From assembly GCA_018823135.1 (NCBI GenBank), contig JAHJJF010000098.1:1-58769 (forward strand): a DNA stretch of 58,769 bases. The letters run 5' to 3'. Positions within the stretch are counted from its first letter, which is position 1. Every line of letters starts with the position of its first letter. This DNA comes from Pseudomonadota bacterium (lineage in GTDB: Bacteria; Desulfobacterota; Desulfobulbia; Desulfobulbales; CALZHT01). The notes beneath the pieces are model-generated. The model was not told the DNA's origin, searched no databases, and saw only the letters and a program-made list of their open reading frames with translations. The position numbers and the translations under genes were made by a program. Of this stretch, positions 43,701 through 51,828 are shown one piece after another.

Positions 43701-44561
43701 TTATGGATTGGCAATAACCAGGGAAAGCCAGGTGGCGACAAACAACGTCAGGCTGATCAGGCCGTTCATCGTGAAAAAAGACATCTGAATCCGCGAAAGG
43801 TCCTTTGGATTCACCACCAGGTGCTGATAGGACAGCGCCCCGGCAGTAAGCACAATGCCGATATAATAAATATAGTTCAACTGCATCTGCATGCCGGTGA
43901 GGATGAACATTACAAAGGCCACGACATGCAGAAACACCGCAAACCTGAAGGCATTCTCCCTGCCAAATCTTGAAGGAAGGGAAAAAAGCCCGGCATCCTT
44001 ATCGAAATCCGCATCCAGACAGGCGTATACCGTATCAAATCCGGCAACCCAGCAGATCACCCCGATGCACAACACAAAGGGAAACCCTTCAATTGCGCCC
44101 TTAACCGCCACGTAACCGCCCAACGGTGAAAAGGCCAGGGCAACACCCAGAACAAGATGACAGAGCCAGGTAAAGCGCTTGGTGAGCGAATAGAGATAGG
44201 TCAGACCCAGAGCAAAAGGTGAAAGGATCAGAGTCAATTGGTTGAGCATGTAACAGGCAAAGAAAAACAATGCGGCTGAGAGGACTACCATGGACCAGGC
44301 CTCAACCAGACTGACCGCGCCTGCAGGGATTGCCCGGTCCGCGGTGCGGGGATTTATCTTATCAAACTCGCGGTCAACAATACGATTAAATCCCATGGCA
44401 CTGGTCCGGGCGCCGATCATGGCAAGGACTACCCAGCCGAATACGGCAAAGCCCGGAACTCCACGTTCCGCAAGAAAAGCACCCATAAAGGCAAAGGGCA
44501 TGGCAAAAATCGTATGCTCGAATTTGATCATCTCAAGCATTATGGATATTTTTTTAATCAT
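43701..44561 (-). CDS. mqnP: UbiA-type polyprenyltransferase, probably MqnP of the futalosine pathway
   Basis: 286 residues with about eight or nine membrane helices. The two aspartate-rich motifs of aromatic prenyltransferases are present: 'GFNRIVDREFDKINPRTADR' (about 57-76) and 'FDTVYACLDADFDKDAGLFS' (about 174-193). It attaches the isoprenoid tail to the aromatic ring precursor at the inner membrane. In futalosine genomes this UbiA_other subgroup carries the prenylation step. It is the last gene of the menaquinone cluster, 215 bases after ubiX with a foldback repeat between, so it may have its own promoter. Confidence 0.85.
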   Translation of the reverse strand: MIKKISIMLEMIKFEHTIFAMPFAFMGAFLAERGVPGFAVFGWVVLAMIGARTSAMGFNRIVDREFDKINPRTADRAIPAGAVSLVEAWSMVVLSAALFFFACYMLNQLTLILSPFALGLTYLYSLTKRFTWLCHLVLGVALAFSPLGGYVAVKGAIEGFPFVLCIGVICWVAGFDTVYACLDADFDKDAGLFSLPSRFGRENAFRFAVFLHVVAFVMFILTGMQMQLNYIYYIGIVLTAGALSYQHLVVNPKDLSRIQMSFFTMNGLISLTLFVATWLSLVIANP

Positions 44562-44641
44562 TTCTATTGTTCCCGACTATTCACTCATCCCTATTTACTC
44601 AAGGTCATTAATTTTAGAAATTTTTTTCAAAACGAACCGCA

Positions 44642-44718
44642 GAATATCGAACAAGGAATATCCAATTTCGAAGTGTTTTCTTTTACTTCTGCAGTTCTAT
44701 ATTCCTTATTCGACATTC
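44642..44718. repeat. Foldback repeat between ubiX and the prenyltransferase gene
   Basis: Arms 44642-44661 and 44699-44718 are inverted repeats matching at 18 of 20 positions (GAATATCGAACAAGGAATAT). It could form a long hairpin that terminates or stabilises the mqn transcript. Confidence 0.65.
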
Positions 44719-44760
44719 GACATTCTCTTTTCAACTAACAAGCGCCCTTAAGTTAACGAC

Positions 44761-44791
44761 ACTCACTATTCACTCTTCACTCAGCACTATC
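44761..44791 (-). repeat. Degenerate AGTGnnn heptamer repeat at the end of ubiX
   Basis: On the minus strand four heptamers AGTGCTG, AGTGAAG, AGTGAAT, AGTGAGT follow each other. The ubiX stop codon (44777-44779) lies within the second. Related to the arrays at 42421 and 52903. Confidence 0.65.
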
Positions 44792-45346
44792 CTCATCCCC
44801 CCAGCGTTTTACTCCCTGCACATCAATGCCCAGCTGGTCAGCCAGGCGGCCGGCAAAGGCACGGGCCATTTCTTGAATTGACTGGGGTTTATGATAGAAC
44901 GACGGCATCGGCGGACAAATCATTGCCCCGGCATCATGGGCTTTGAGCATGTTTTGCAGATGCGTCCTGTTTAAAGGCGTTTCGCGCACCGCAAGAATAA
45001 GGGGCCGTTTTTCCTTGAGGCAGACATCCGCAGCCCGATGAATGAGATTTCCTGAAATACCGTTGGCAATGGCGGCAAGGGTTCCCATGGTACAGGGCAG
45101 GACAATCATGGCGTCAAACCTGGCTGAACCGCTGGACATGGGGGCGGCAAAATCATTGATATCATACCATCGAAAAACCGGGCCTAAGGAATCAACATCT
45201 TTGCCCAGCTCCAGTTTGAGCACCTGTCTTCCGGAGTCGGAAATGATCCCGTGAATCTCCACCTTACAATCCTTGACAAGGTCGATGAATTCAACGGCAT
45301 ACAGACTGCCGCTTGCACCGGTAATCGCCAGAATCACCTTTTTCAT
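44777..45346 (-). CDS. ubiX: UbiX-family flavin prenyltransferase
   Basis: 189 residues. Flavoprotein-fold start 'ILAITGASGSLYAVEFI' (about 4-20), the family block 'APMSSGSARFDAMIVLPCTMGTLAAIANG' (about 73-101) with the SSGS and PC motifs, and 'RPLILAVRETPLN'. UbiX makes the prenylated FMN used by UbiD-type decarboxylases; in futalosine organisms it supports decarboxylation of the prenylated naphthoate. It starts one base after the ubiE stop. Its last residues 'DEDSAE' are encoded by a heptamer repeat (see 44761-44791). Confidence 0.9.
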   Translation of the reverse strand: MKKVILAITGASGSLYAVEFIDLVKDCKVEIHGIISDSGRQVLKLELGKDVDSLGPVFRWYDINDFAAPMSSGSARFDAMIVLPCTMGTLAAIANGISGNLIHRAADVCLKEKRPLILAVRETPLNRTHLQNMLKAHDAGAMICPPMPSFYHKPQSIQEMARAFAGRLADQLGIDVQGVKRWGDEDSAE

Positions 45347-45347
45347 T

Positions 45348-46055
45348 TTATTTCACCCCAACATAAATGGTTACCACCCCGAAGGTGAGGGGCCGGGTAT
45401 ACACTTCTGCAAATCCGGACTTTTTCATCATCCCCATTAATTCCTCCGGCTCGTAAAAGGCGGCAATGGAACTTGCCAGATACTCGTAGGCCTCATGGTC
45501 TCCGGATACCAGCCCGGCTATTTTGGGGAGAACGTTATTCAGATAAAAATTATACAAAGGCTTGATAATGCAATTTTTCGGGCGGGAAAACTCTAAGATA
45601 AGCAATTTACCCGTTGGCTTTAGCACACGATACATTTCGTTTAAGCCTTTCTGGGTCTGGGAAAGATTTCTCACGCCAAAGGCCACGGTGATTCCCCAGA
45701 AGCTTTCACTCTTTGCCGGCAGCTCTTCGCCGTCACCGCATACTGGAAAGATCCTGTTGCGCCGCGAGTCTTGAGGCATTGTCCTGATTCCGGCACGAAG
45801 CATATCTTCACAAAAATCCATTGCCACCACACGACGCCCCTTTGCCTGCCGGGTTAATTCAAGGGACAGCGGCAAGGTTCCGGCGCAAAGATCAAGAACC
45901 TCACCATCGGGAAATTCTTTCAGCAACTTGGTGGTCACCCAACGCCAGTAACGGTCGATCTGAAAACTCAGCACCGAGTTCAAAAAATCATATTTTTTAC
46001 TGATGGAAGAAAATTTCTCCCGGACAAATTTCTTTTTTTCTTCAGGACTTTTCAT
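45348..46055 (-). CDS. ubiE: Demethylmenaquinone methyltransferase (UbiE/MenG)
   Basis: 235 residues. SAM-binding motif I 'VLDLCAGTLPLSLELTRQ' (about 53-70), 'MDFCEDMLRAG', and the UbiE signatures 'ITVAFGVRNLSQTQKGLNEMYRVLKPTGKLLILEFSRP' in two segments, plus 'YDFLNSVLSF' at the N-terminus. It methylates demethylmenaquinone, the final step. It lies 3 bases after mqnA and one base before ubiX, clearly in one operon. Confidence 0.94.
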   Translation of the reverse strand: MKSPEEKKKFVREKFSSISKKYDFLNSVLSFQIDRYWRWVTTKLLKEFPDGEVLDLCAGTLPLSLELTRQAKGRRVVAMDFCEDMLRAGIRTMPQDSRRNRIFPVCGDGEELPAKSESFWGITVAFGVRNLSQTQKGLNEMYRVLKPTGKLLILEFSRPKNCIIKPLYNFYLNNVLPKIAGLVSGDHEAYEYLASSIAAFYEPEELMGMMKKSGFAEVYTRPLTFGVVTIYVGVK

Positions 46056-46058
46056 GAG

Positions 46059-46922
46059 TTATCCACAAATTGTTATAGGCAGGCAATGAGTTTGCGCCTC
46101 GCCTCGCTTGATCAAATAATCAAAAAACAGTTCCAGGGCCCGGCGTTTTTCCGGGCCGAGATCATATTCTAGACCTTTTAAATATTCAAGACAGGCAGAA
46201 GCTGACATGGGAATTTTCGGCGCCGCCTCTCGGCTGATTCTCTCGATATCCTGCTGCCCTTCACGGACACAGCGCAATAATTCCTGATGGATCTCCAACA
46301 CACAATCAGGATCCTTCCGGCAAAAATCCCTCCGCACCGCCCAGACCGCAAAAACAAAGGGCAGCCCGGTATGTTTTTTCCATATTTCACCTAAATCCAG
46401 CTGCACCGGATATTCATCAGCCTGCTTCATCCTCAACGCCTGATCGCCGATTGCCAGCACCGCAGTTGGAGAAAATGCTCCGGCAGCTGCGGAGATCTGA
46501 TTCTTCGTCGCTTCCGAAGGCATCACATAGATTGGCTGCTGCCCATAAAATTCCTCAAGAATTATCTTCACCAGCCCCACCGAGGTCTGGGATTGCGCAC
46601 TTAATTGAACAATTTTTCCGGTTAATTTTTCAGGATTTTCCTTTGAAAAAAGGAATACGCTGCCCACCGAACCGGTGGCGCTGATGGAAAGATCACTTAA
46701 AATTTTATACTGGTCAGGATGAATTGCGTATTCGTGTGACGAGACAAAACCAAGATCAAGTTCATCTTCAAACAACATGCGGTTCAATTGGGTGGGAGGA
46801 GCCTCGGTGACCTTCCACTCCGGTCTATTAACGGTCTGGATCCAGACGGAATACAGCGGCGCGGTATTGATAAAATTCACCATGCCGATCCTGGCGCGTA
46901 TTTTTGCAGAAGGAGTATTCAT
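46059..46922 (-). CDS. mqnA: Chorismate dehydratase MqnA
   Basis: 287 residues of the MqnA/MqnD periplasmic-binding-protein-like fold: 'IGMVNFINTAPLY' (about 13-25), 'LDLGFVSSHEYAIH' and 'SVGSVFLFSKENPE', then 'LSAQSQTSVGLVKIIL'. The VNFxNxxPLY start marks MqnA rather than MqnD. It converts chorismate to 3-enolpyruvylbenzoate, the entry step of the futalosine pathway. Its ATG overlaps the stop of the preceding amidohydrolase gene (TGATG). Confidence 0.9.
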   Translation of the reverse strand: MNTPSAKIRARIGMVNFINTAPLYSVWIQTVNRPEWKVTEAPPTQLNRMLFEDELDLGFVSSHEYAIHPDQYKILSDLSISATGSVGSVFLFSKENPEKLTGKIVQLSAQSQTSVGLVKIILEEFYGQQPIYVMPSEATKNQISAAAGAFSPTAVLAIGDQALRMKQADEYPVQLDLGEIWKKHTGLPFVFAVWAVRRDFCRKDPDCVLEIHQELLRCVREGQQDIERISREAAPKIPMSASACLEYLKGLEYDLGPEKRRALELFFDYLIKRGEAQTHCLPITICG

Positions 46923-48142
46923 CAGGGTGCCGTTCGCCCTTCAAGCCACTTAACTTGGGCGGTTTCTGCTGCCGAAACCAGAAATTCAAACACATCATGA
47001 CGACGCAATCCAGGGCTTTGCACACATAATAGCGCCGCATTTTTACCGGCCTCAAGACTTCCGTATATCCTGTCAAGTCCCATTGAATAGGCACCGCCTT
47101 GCGTGGCCATGGCAAATATAATCTGCGGATCAAGTCCGGAATGATCCTCTTTAAGCATCCGCATCTCCCGCCAGATGCTCAATTCCTGATTACTGGCAAG
47201 GCTGTCAGTGCCTAAAGCCGGGAGTATCCCCGCATCTATATATTTTGTCGCCGGAGCTTTTCCCACCCCAAGATACCGGTTGCTTGCCGGGCAGAGGCAG
47301 ACCCGCGTCTGGTATTTTGCAAGAATTTCTATTTCCTGTTGACCAACCTGCACCCCATGAACACAGAGCGTCCCTTTATCCAGTATGCCCAATTTTTCAA
47401 GATAGCGGACCGGACTGCAACCGGGGGGCACAAAAGTACCGTCCCAGGCACCGACGTCTTCAAGAAATCTTCTGATGCTGCCGCTGCCATCATTTAAAAA
47501 CTCTGTCTCTTCAAGGGATTCCGCCACATGGATGGGATATATATGCCGCCGGGCAATGGCGCGCTTTTTCAACCCAATAATCAATTCAGGGCTTGCCGAA
47601 TAAGGGGCATGGGCGGTGCAGTTTATTTCATCGGTCAAGGCGTACATCTGCTGGAAGGCTTTTTCCTGTGCTTCTCTTGAAAGGCCGATCAATTCCAGAA
47701 AAAATCGGGTATCAGTCCTGGCATTACAGGCATACAAATAGCTTTCAAGGAGATTACCAATGTCAGCTGCAGCAATGCATCCTGAATCATAAAGAGCGGC
47801 TGCGGCCTGGCAGGACGCAGTTTTGATCACATCCTCGGACCATTCCAGATTCCTGATGCTGATCAATTTTCGAATCCATTCGACAATATCGGCAAATCGC
47901 TTCCGGGTATCATCTTCCCAGCCCAATTCAGCAAGATGGGAAAGCTCGAGATGCACATGGGCATTGATCAGACCGGGAGTCAGGATACCGTCGCATTCTA
48001 TGACCTTGTCGTAGACCGCGAGATCAGCAACCTCGCCTGCGGCAATAATCAGGCCGTTTTCACAAACCACACCGCCGTTTTCAATCAATGGCTTATGATC
48101 AGCCATGGTTGCCAGCCACTGGGCGCGATAAAGAACTTTCAT
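46922..48142 (-). CDS. mqnX: Amidohydrolase, probably aminodeoxyfutalosine deaminase
   Basis: 406 residues from the ATG at 48142; the frame extends 14 codons further but would overlap mqnC. Metal ligands of the ADE/cytosine-deaminase-like amidohydrolases are present: 'GLINAHVHLELSHL' (HxH), 'CTAHAPYS', 'IHVAESLEE', 'LCVHGVQV' and 'LGTDSLASN' (catalytic Asp). Placed between mqnC and mqnA, it most likely deaminates 6-amino-6-deoxyfutalosine to futalosine. The alternative would be another purine or guanine-type deaminase; context favours the pathway role. An MqnB-type hydrolase would then be needed, and is not in the window. Confidence 0.72.
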   Translation of the reverse strand: MKVLYRAQWLATMADHKPLIENGGVVCENGLIIAAGEVADLAVYDKVIECDGILTPGLINAHVHLELSHLAELGWEDDTRKRFADIVEWIRKLISIRNLEWSEDVIKTASCQAAAALYDSGCIAAADIGNLLESYLYACNARTDTRFFLELIGLSREAQEKAFQQMYALTDEINCTAHAPYSASPELIIGLKKRAIARRHIYPIHVAESLEETEFLNDGSGSIRRFLEDVGAWDGTFVPPGCSPVRYLEKLGILDKGTLCVHGVQVGQQEIEILAKYQTRVCLCPASNRYLGVGKAPATKYIDAGILPALGTDSLASNQELSIWREMRMLKEDHSGLDPQIIFAMATQGGAYSMGLDRIYGSLEAGKNAALLCVQSPGLRRHDVFEFLVSAAETAQVKWLEGRTAP

Positions 48143-48156
48143 GATAATAGCCTGCG

Positions 48157-49215
48157 TTAGCCGATTAAGGTGTAATCCATGCATCGCTGCCTGGGTTCAA
48201 AGCCTGCGGTCTCAACAAGTTTTCGTATTTCCTGTTCTGTCAGTCTGAAACTCACACCGGTTGCTGCAACTACATTTTCTTCGATCATTGTGCTGCCGAA
48301 ATCATTGGCGCCGAAAAACAATGAGACCTGGGCGATTTTTGGGCCCTGGGTAACCCAGGAGGCCTGAATATTCGGAACATTATCAAGGAATATACGAGAC
48401 AGGGCAAGAGTTCGGAGATAGGTCATGCCGGTTGCGGTGGGGAGATGATCAAGCACGGTATTGGCCGGCTGGAACGGCCATGGGATAAAGGCGGTGAAGC
48501 CGCCGGTCCGGTCCTGAAGATCACGGATTCGAGTCAGGTGCTCCAGGCGTTCTTCCATGGTTTCGATATGGCCGAACATCATGGTTGCAGTGGTTCGCAT
48601 GCCCAGATTATGAGCCTCTTCCATGACTCCGATCCACTGATCGGCCGAGCATTTTCGGGGCGAAGTCTCCTTGCGCGGCCGATCAGACAGTATTTCCGCC
48701 CCGCCGCCGGGGATGGAATCAAGCCCTGCCTTCATGAGTCTTACCAGGACGTCCTTTACTGGCAATCCGGAAAGCTCGGCAAAATGGCAGACTTCAGGAG
48801 GTGAAAAACCATGGATATGAATATCATAGCCTTTGATAAATTTGAGCATGTCTTCATAAAATTCTAAGGGCTTATCAGGATGCAGGCCACCCTGGAGAAG
48901 AATCTGGGTACCGTGTAATGCCTTGGTTTCTTCAATTTTTTCACCAAGTTCTGCAAAGGTCAGGACCGACCCTTGCGGATCATCCGGGGCCTTGAAGAAC
49001 GCACAGAATTTACAGGCCGATATACAGATATCAGTGTAATTGATATTTCGATCGATGACATAGGTGACAATGGGCTCGGGATGCAGCTTTTTTCGGATGG
49101 AATCCGCCAGAAAACCCAGTTGATAAAAATCAGCATCCCGGGCAAGCACAAGCGCATCTTCAACAGTCAAACGCTGGCCATCTTGAACCGTATTAATTAT
49201 TTGTTGTATGGTCAT
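48157..49215 (-). CDS. mqnC: Cyclic dehypoxanthinyl futalosine synthase MqnC (radical SAM)
   Basis: 352 residues. Radical-SAM cluster motif C64-x3-C68-x2-C71 in 'NINYTDICISACKFCAFF'; the family block 'LLQGGLHPDKPLEFYEDML', 'GLDSIPGGGAEIL' and 'TTATMMFGHIETMEERLEHL'. It cyclises dehypoxanthine futalosine. Paralogous to MqnE at 49260-50354 and adjacent to it (44-base gap). The QGG and FFxA variants ('FFGANDFGSTM') fit MqnC rather than MqnE. Confidence 0.94.
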   Translation of the reverse strand: MTIQQIINTVQDGQRLTVEDALVLARDADFYQLGFLADSIRKKLHPEPIVTYVIDRNINYTDICISACKFCAFFKAPDDPQGSVLTFAELGEKIEETKALHGTQILLQGGLHPDKPLEFYEDMLKFIKGYDIHIHGFSPPEVCHFAELSGLPVKDVLVRLMKAGLDSIPGGGAEILSDRPRKETSPRKCSADQWIGVMEEAHNLGMRTTATMMFGHIETMEERLEHLTRIRDLQDRTGGFTAFIPWPFQPANTVLDHLPTATGMTYLRTLALSRIFLDNVPNIQASWVTQGPKIAQVSLFFGANDFGSTMIEENVVAATGVSFRLTEQEIRKLVETAGFEPRQRCMDYTLIG

Positions 49216-49259
49216 TTCAGCACCGCATTTAATTTAATATTTAGCATGAGACAATAAAA

Positions 49260-50354
49260 TTAATATGTTGTAATTACGTTATAAAGCGTGTCTCTCTCAA
49301 TCGGAGTCCTACCGGCCTCCCTGATCATCCGGATAAGATTATTCCGGCCAAGGGCCTGATCTGATTCACCGCCCGCCATCCTGGTAATTTTTTCTTCTTT
49401 CACCGTACCGTCCACATCGTCCGCACCAAAGGAAAGCGCCACCTGCGCAAGCTTTGGACCAATCATCACCCAGTAGGCTTTGATATGCGGGAAGTTATCA
49501 AGAAAGCATCTGGCAACCGCAATGTTTTTCAGATCATCGATGCCGGTGGTTTTTGAAAGCTCAGACATCTGCGTATTTTTAGGATGAAAGGCCAGGGGGA
49601 TAAACGTCAGAAAACCGCCGGTCTCGTCCTGAGCATTACGAAGCATTTCAAGATGCTCCACCCGTTCGTGGGTCCTCTCAATATGGCCGTAGAGCATGGT
49701 GGCGTTGCTGCGCAGTCCCACCCGGTGTGCGGTTTTTGCAATATCAATCCAACCCTGACCGGATAATTTCCTTTCACAGGTGAGCGCTCTAATTCTTGGG
49801 CTGAAGACCTCGGCGCCGCCACCGGGAATAGAGCCCAGGCCTGCATCCATGAGTTCTTTCAGGGCTTCTTCCACCGATTTCCCGGCAAGGCCTGCAAGAT
49901 GGGCAATTTCCACACAGGTGAATGCCTGGATATGAACAGCGGGCCGCACGGCTTTAATTGCCTGTAACGCATCAAGGTAATAGCTGTAAGACAGATCCGG
50001 ATGAATGCCGCCCACCATATGAATCTCGGTAATCGGTTCATCAAGGCGTTCTTTCACTTTAGTGGCAATCTCATCGATTGACATTTCATAGGCAAGGTCG
50101 GATTCTTTATCCTTGCCAAAGGCGCAGAATTTACAGAGGTTGGTGCAGATATTTGAATAATTGATATGCTGGTTATAAATAAAATAAGCATTGTTGCCAT
50201 TTATTCTTTCGCGAACAATATTTGCCAGATAGCCTACGGCAAGCACATTGGAATTTTCATAGAGTTCGACAGCATCAGCGCTGGAGAGTCTTTCATTGTC
50301 CCGAATTTTGGCAAGGATCTCTCCTAAGCCGGCTTGTTTGATAATTTCATCCAC
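49260..50354 (-). CDS. mqnE: Aminodeoxyfutalosine synthase MqnE (radical SAM)
   Basis: 364 residues with a GTG start at 50354, preceded by AAAGGAGAAGAACT. Cluster motif C70-x3-C74-x2-C77 in 'HINYSNICTNLCKFCAFG', 'EIHMVGGIHPDLSYSYYLD', 'GLGSIPGGGAEVFS' and 'SNATMLYGHIERTHERVEHL'. It joins 3-enolpyruvylbenzoate and SAM to make 6-amino-6-deoxyfutalosine. It follows the TetR gene by 12 bases, so the regulator heads the same transcript. Confidence 0.94.
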   Translation of the reverse strand: MDEIIKQAGLGEILAKIRDNERLSSADAVELYENSNVLAVGYLANIVRERINGNNAYFIYNQHINYSNICTNLCKFCAFGKDKESDLAYEMSIDEIATKVKERLDEPITEIHMVGGIHPDLSYSYYLDALQAIKAVRPAVHIQAFTCVEIAHLAGLAGKSVEEALKELMDAGLGSIPGGGAEVFSPRIRALTCERKLSGQGWIDIAKTAHRVGLRSNATMLYGHIERTHERVEHLEMLRNAQDETGGFLTFIPLAFHPKNTQMSELSKTTGIDDLKNIAVARCFLDNFPHIKAYWVMIGPKLAQVALSFGADDVDGTVKEEKITRMAGGESDQALGRNNLIRMIREAGRTPIERDTLYNVITTY

Positions 50355-50366
50355 AGTTCTTCTCCT

Positions 50367-51029
50367 TTAAGAAGGCGATAGCCCATCCTGCAGCACCTTG
50401 ATGAGTGCATCAATTTTTGCTTCAAGCTGCCGGGCAGAAATTTTTGAAAAACCAAGCCCTCCGTCAAGATACGATTGCGCATATCCCTGAAGGAAGCGAT
50501 CCATAATCGCGTCAATAACAAATACCGCAGTCTGATCATCAAGATCAGACCTTATTTCCCCAAGGTCTTTTGCCCTTTGGCATAGAGGACCGAAATATTC
50601 CTGAGAAAAAAGCCTGACCTGGGAAATCAATTCTTCCCGATTGGGAACACCGGGCTCAAAAAGAACCTTCAGATAGATCTGATAATAATCAGGGTGCTGG
50701 TCGATGAATCGGATTCCCGCACACAGGACTCTTTTAACCATCGTAAAAAAATTATCCGGGGCAGGATTTGATGGCGCATCTTTGACAGCAAGCCTTACCA
50801 GATTGGTGAACCGTTCGAAAATGAATAAAAAAATGGCCTCTTTATTCTTGAAATACTGATACAAGGATCCCTTGGCAATACCAAGCTGCCTTACAATGTT
50901 GTTAAGGCTTGCCCCCTGGTAACCGTTGCGGGCAAACTCATGCACGGCTGCATCGATGATCCGCCAGCGCTTATCTTCAGGAAGATTCCTGAAGGTATTT
51001 TTTTCATTTATTAAAATTGTTGAATCCAT
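50367..51029 (-). CDS. TetR/AcrR-family transcriptional regulator
   Basis: 220 residues. N-terminal TetR helix-turn-helix (about 22-68, 'IIDAAVHEFARNGYQGASLNNIVRQLGIAKGSLYQYFKNKEAI' in two parts) and an all-helical ligand domain. The ATG touches a 22-bp palindrome (51030-51051) that is very likely its operator. First gene of the menaquinone operon (mqnE follows after 12 bases), so it probably represses both itself and the pathway. The ligand is unknown; similar TetR proteins elsewhere respond to acyl-CoA or lipid signals. Confidence 0.88.
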   Translation of the reverse strand: MDSTILINEKNTFRNLPEDKRWRIIDAAVHEFARNGYQGASLNNIVRQLGIAKGSLYQYFKNKEAIFLFIFERFTNLVRLAVKDAPSNPAPDNFFTMVKRVLCAGIRFIDQHPDYYQIYLKVLFEPGVPNREELISQVRLFSQEYFGPLCQRAKDLGEIRSDLDDQTAVFVIDAIMDRFLQGYAQSYLDGGLGFSKISARQLEAKIDALIKVLQDGLSPS

Positions 51030-51051
51030 ATTGTGACCAGGTGGTCACAAT
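51030..51051. promoter_or_regulatory. Palindromic TetR-type operator
   Basis: ATTGTGACCA-GG-TGGTCACAAT: 10-base perfect arms around two bases, directly next to the TetR start codon. Binding there would block initiation of the tetR-mqn transcript. Confidence 0.8.
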
Positions 51052-51404
51052 AGTAGTAATGGATAATTCTGGCAAGTATTTTTAAAATAGTCTCGGAGAC
51101 AGAATAAATTCTGTCTGAGGGGTAAACTTACTATCCAAATAGCAAAACTAAAAAAAAATTGCCCGCATCGCAACAAGCACGATCAAAATCGAAAAACCTT
51201 AAAAAATCCCACCAATACAAACTGAACAAAGTAGATAGGTTACATGCATGACACCCTTCGGAGGAGTGCTTTTTACGAGGCGGGCATAATTAACTATTGA
51301 CAATGGTGTATTGTATTTGGTTGAGTATATTATTAGGTAGTAATATAGTATTTCTTACAAAACCGTATGAATTAACACAAACTAATTTCCATAGGAGACA
51401 ACCT
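51052..51404. other. Intergenic region between tetR and the PilZ gene
   Basis: 353 bases, divergent promoters expected. It contains a palindrome at 51097-51116 (AGACAGAAT, 2 bases, ATTCTGTCT) with outer CTC/GAG, and a CTTTTT tract at about 51269 after a weak hairpin. No gene is supported. Confidence 0.5.
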
Positions 51405-51794
51405 ATGAATCCCGAACCAGCAATTGCAGCAAATATAGAACGCAGATGGCATAAAAGATTCAAAGCCAAAGGGCACGCCTTTGCGGTCATCACCACTCCT
51501 GATTCCGTTGAGCTTTGTCACATAATTGACATCAGCAGCACAGGGTTATCATTTCGTTATTTTGCCGACAGCCCGGAATTAAATGATGAATTTCAGAAAA
51601 TTTCCATCCTTTTCAGTGAGAATTTCTACCTTGAAGGTGTTCCGGCACAATCCGTATCCGATCGCAAAATCGACACCAAATTACCGCATATCATCAAGAT
51701 GCGAAGGCGAGGAATCAAATTCGGCGACCTTGACAAGGAACAGATATCTCAGATTCAGTACTTTATCCGGCACAATACTGCTGGTATCTGCTGA
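51405..51794 (+). CDS. PilZ-domain protein (c-di-GMP receptor candidate)
   Basis: 129 residues from the ATG at 51405 (AGGAGACAACCT upstream); the frame is open to 51297 without support. PilZ features: basic 'ERRWHKRFKAKGHAFAVI' near the N-terminus (the RxxxR-type c-di-GMP contact) and 'IIDISSTGLSFRYF' (D/NxSxxG motif, about 41-54), ending 'RRRGIKFGDLDKEQISQIQYFI'. Single-domain PilZ proteins bind cyclic di-GMP and control motility or exopolysaccharide. The gene stands alone between two minus-strand operons. Confidence 0.85.
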   Translation: MNPEPAIAANIERRWHKRFKAKGHAFAVITTPDSVELCHIIDISSTGLSFRYFADSPELNDEFQKISILFSENFYLEGVPAQSVSDRKIDTKLPHIIKMRRRGIKFGDLDKEQISQIQYFIRHNTAGIC

Positions 51795-51828
51795 TAAAAA
51801 GCCTCGCAAATTCCCTTCAGCCGCAAAC

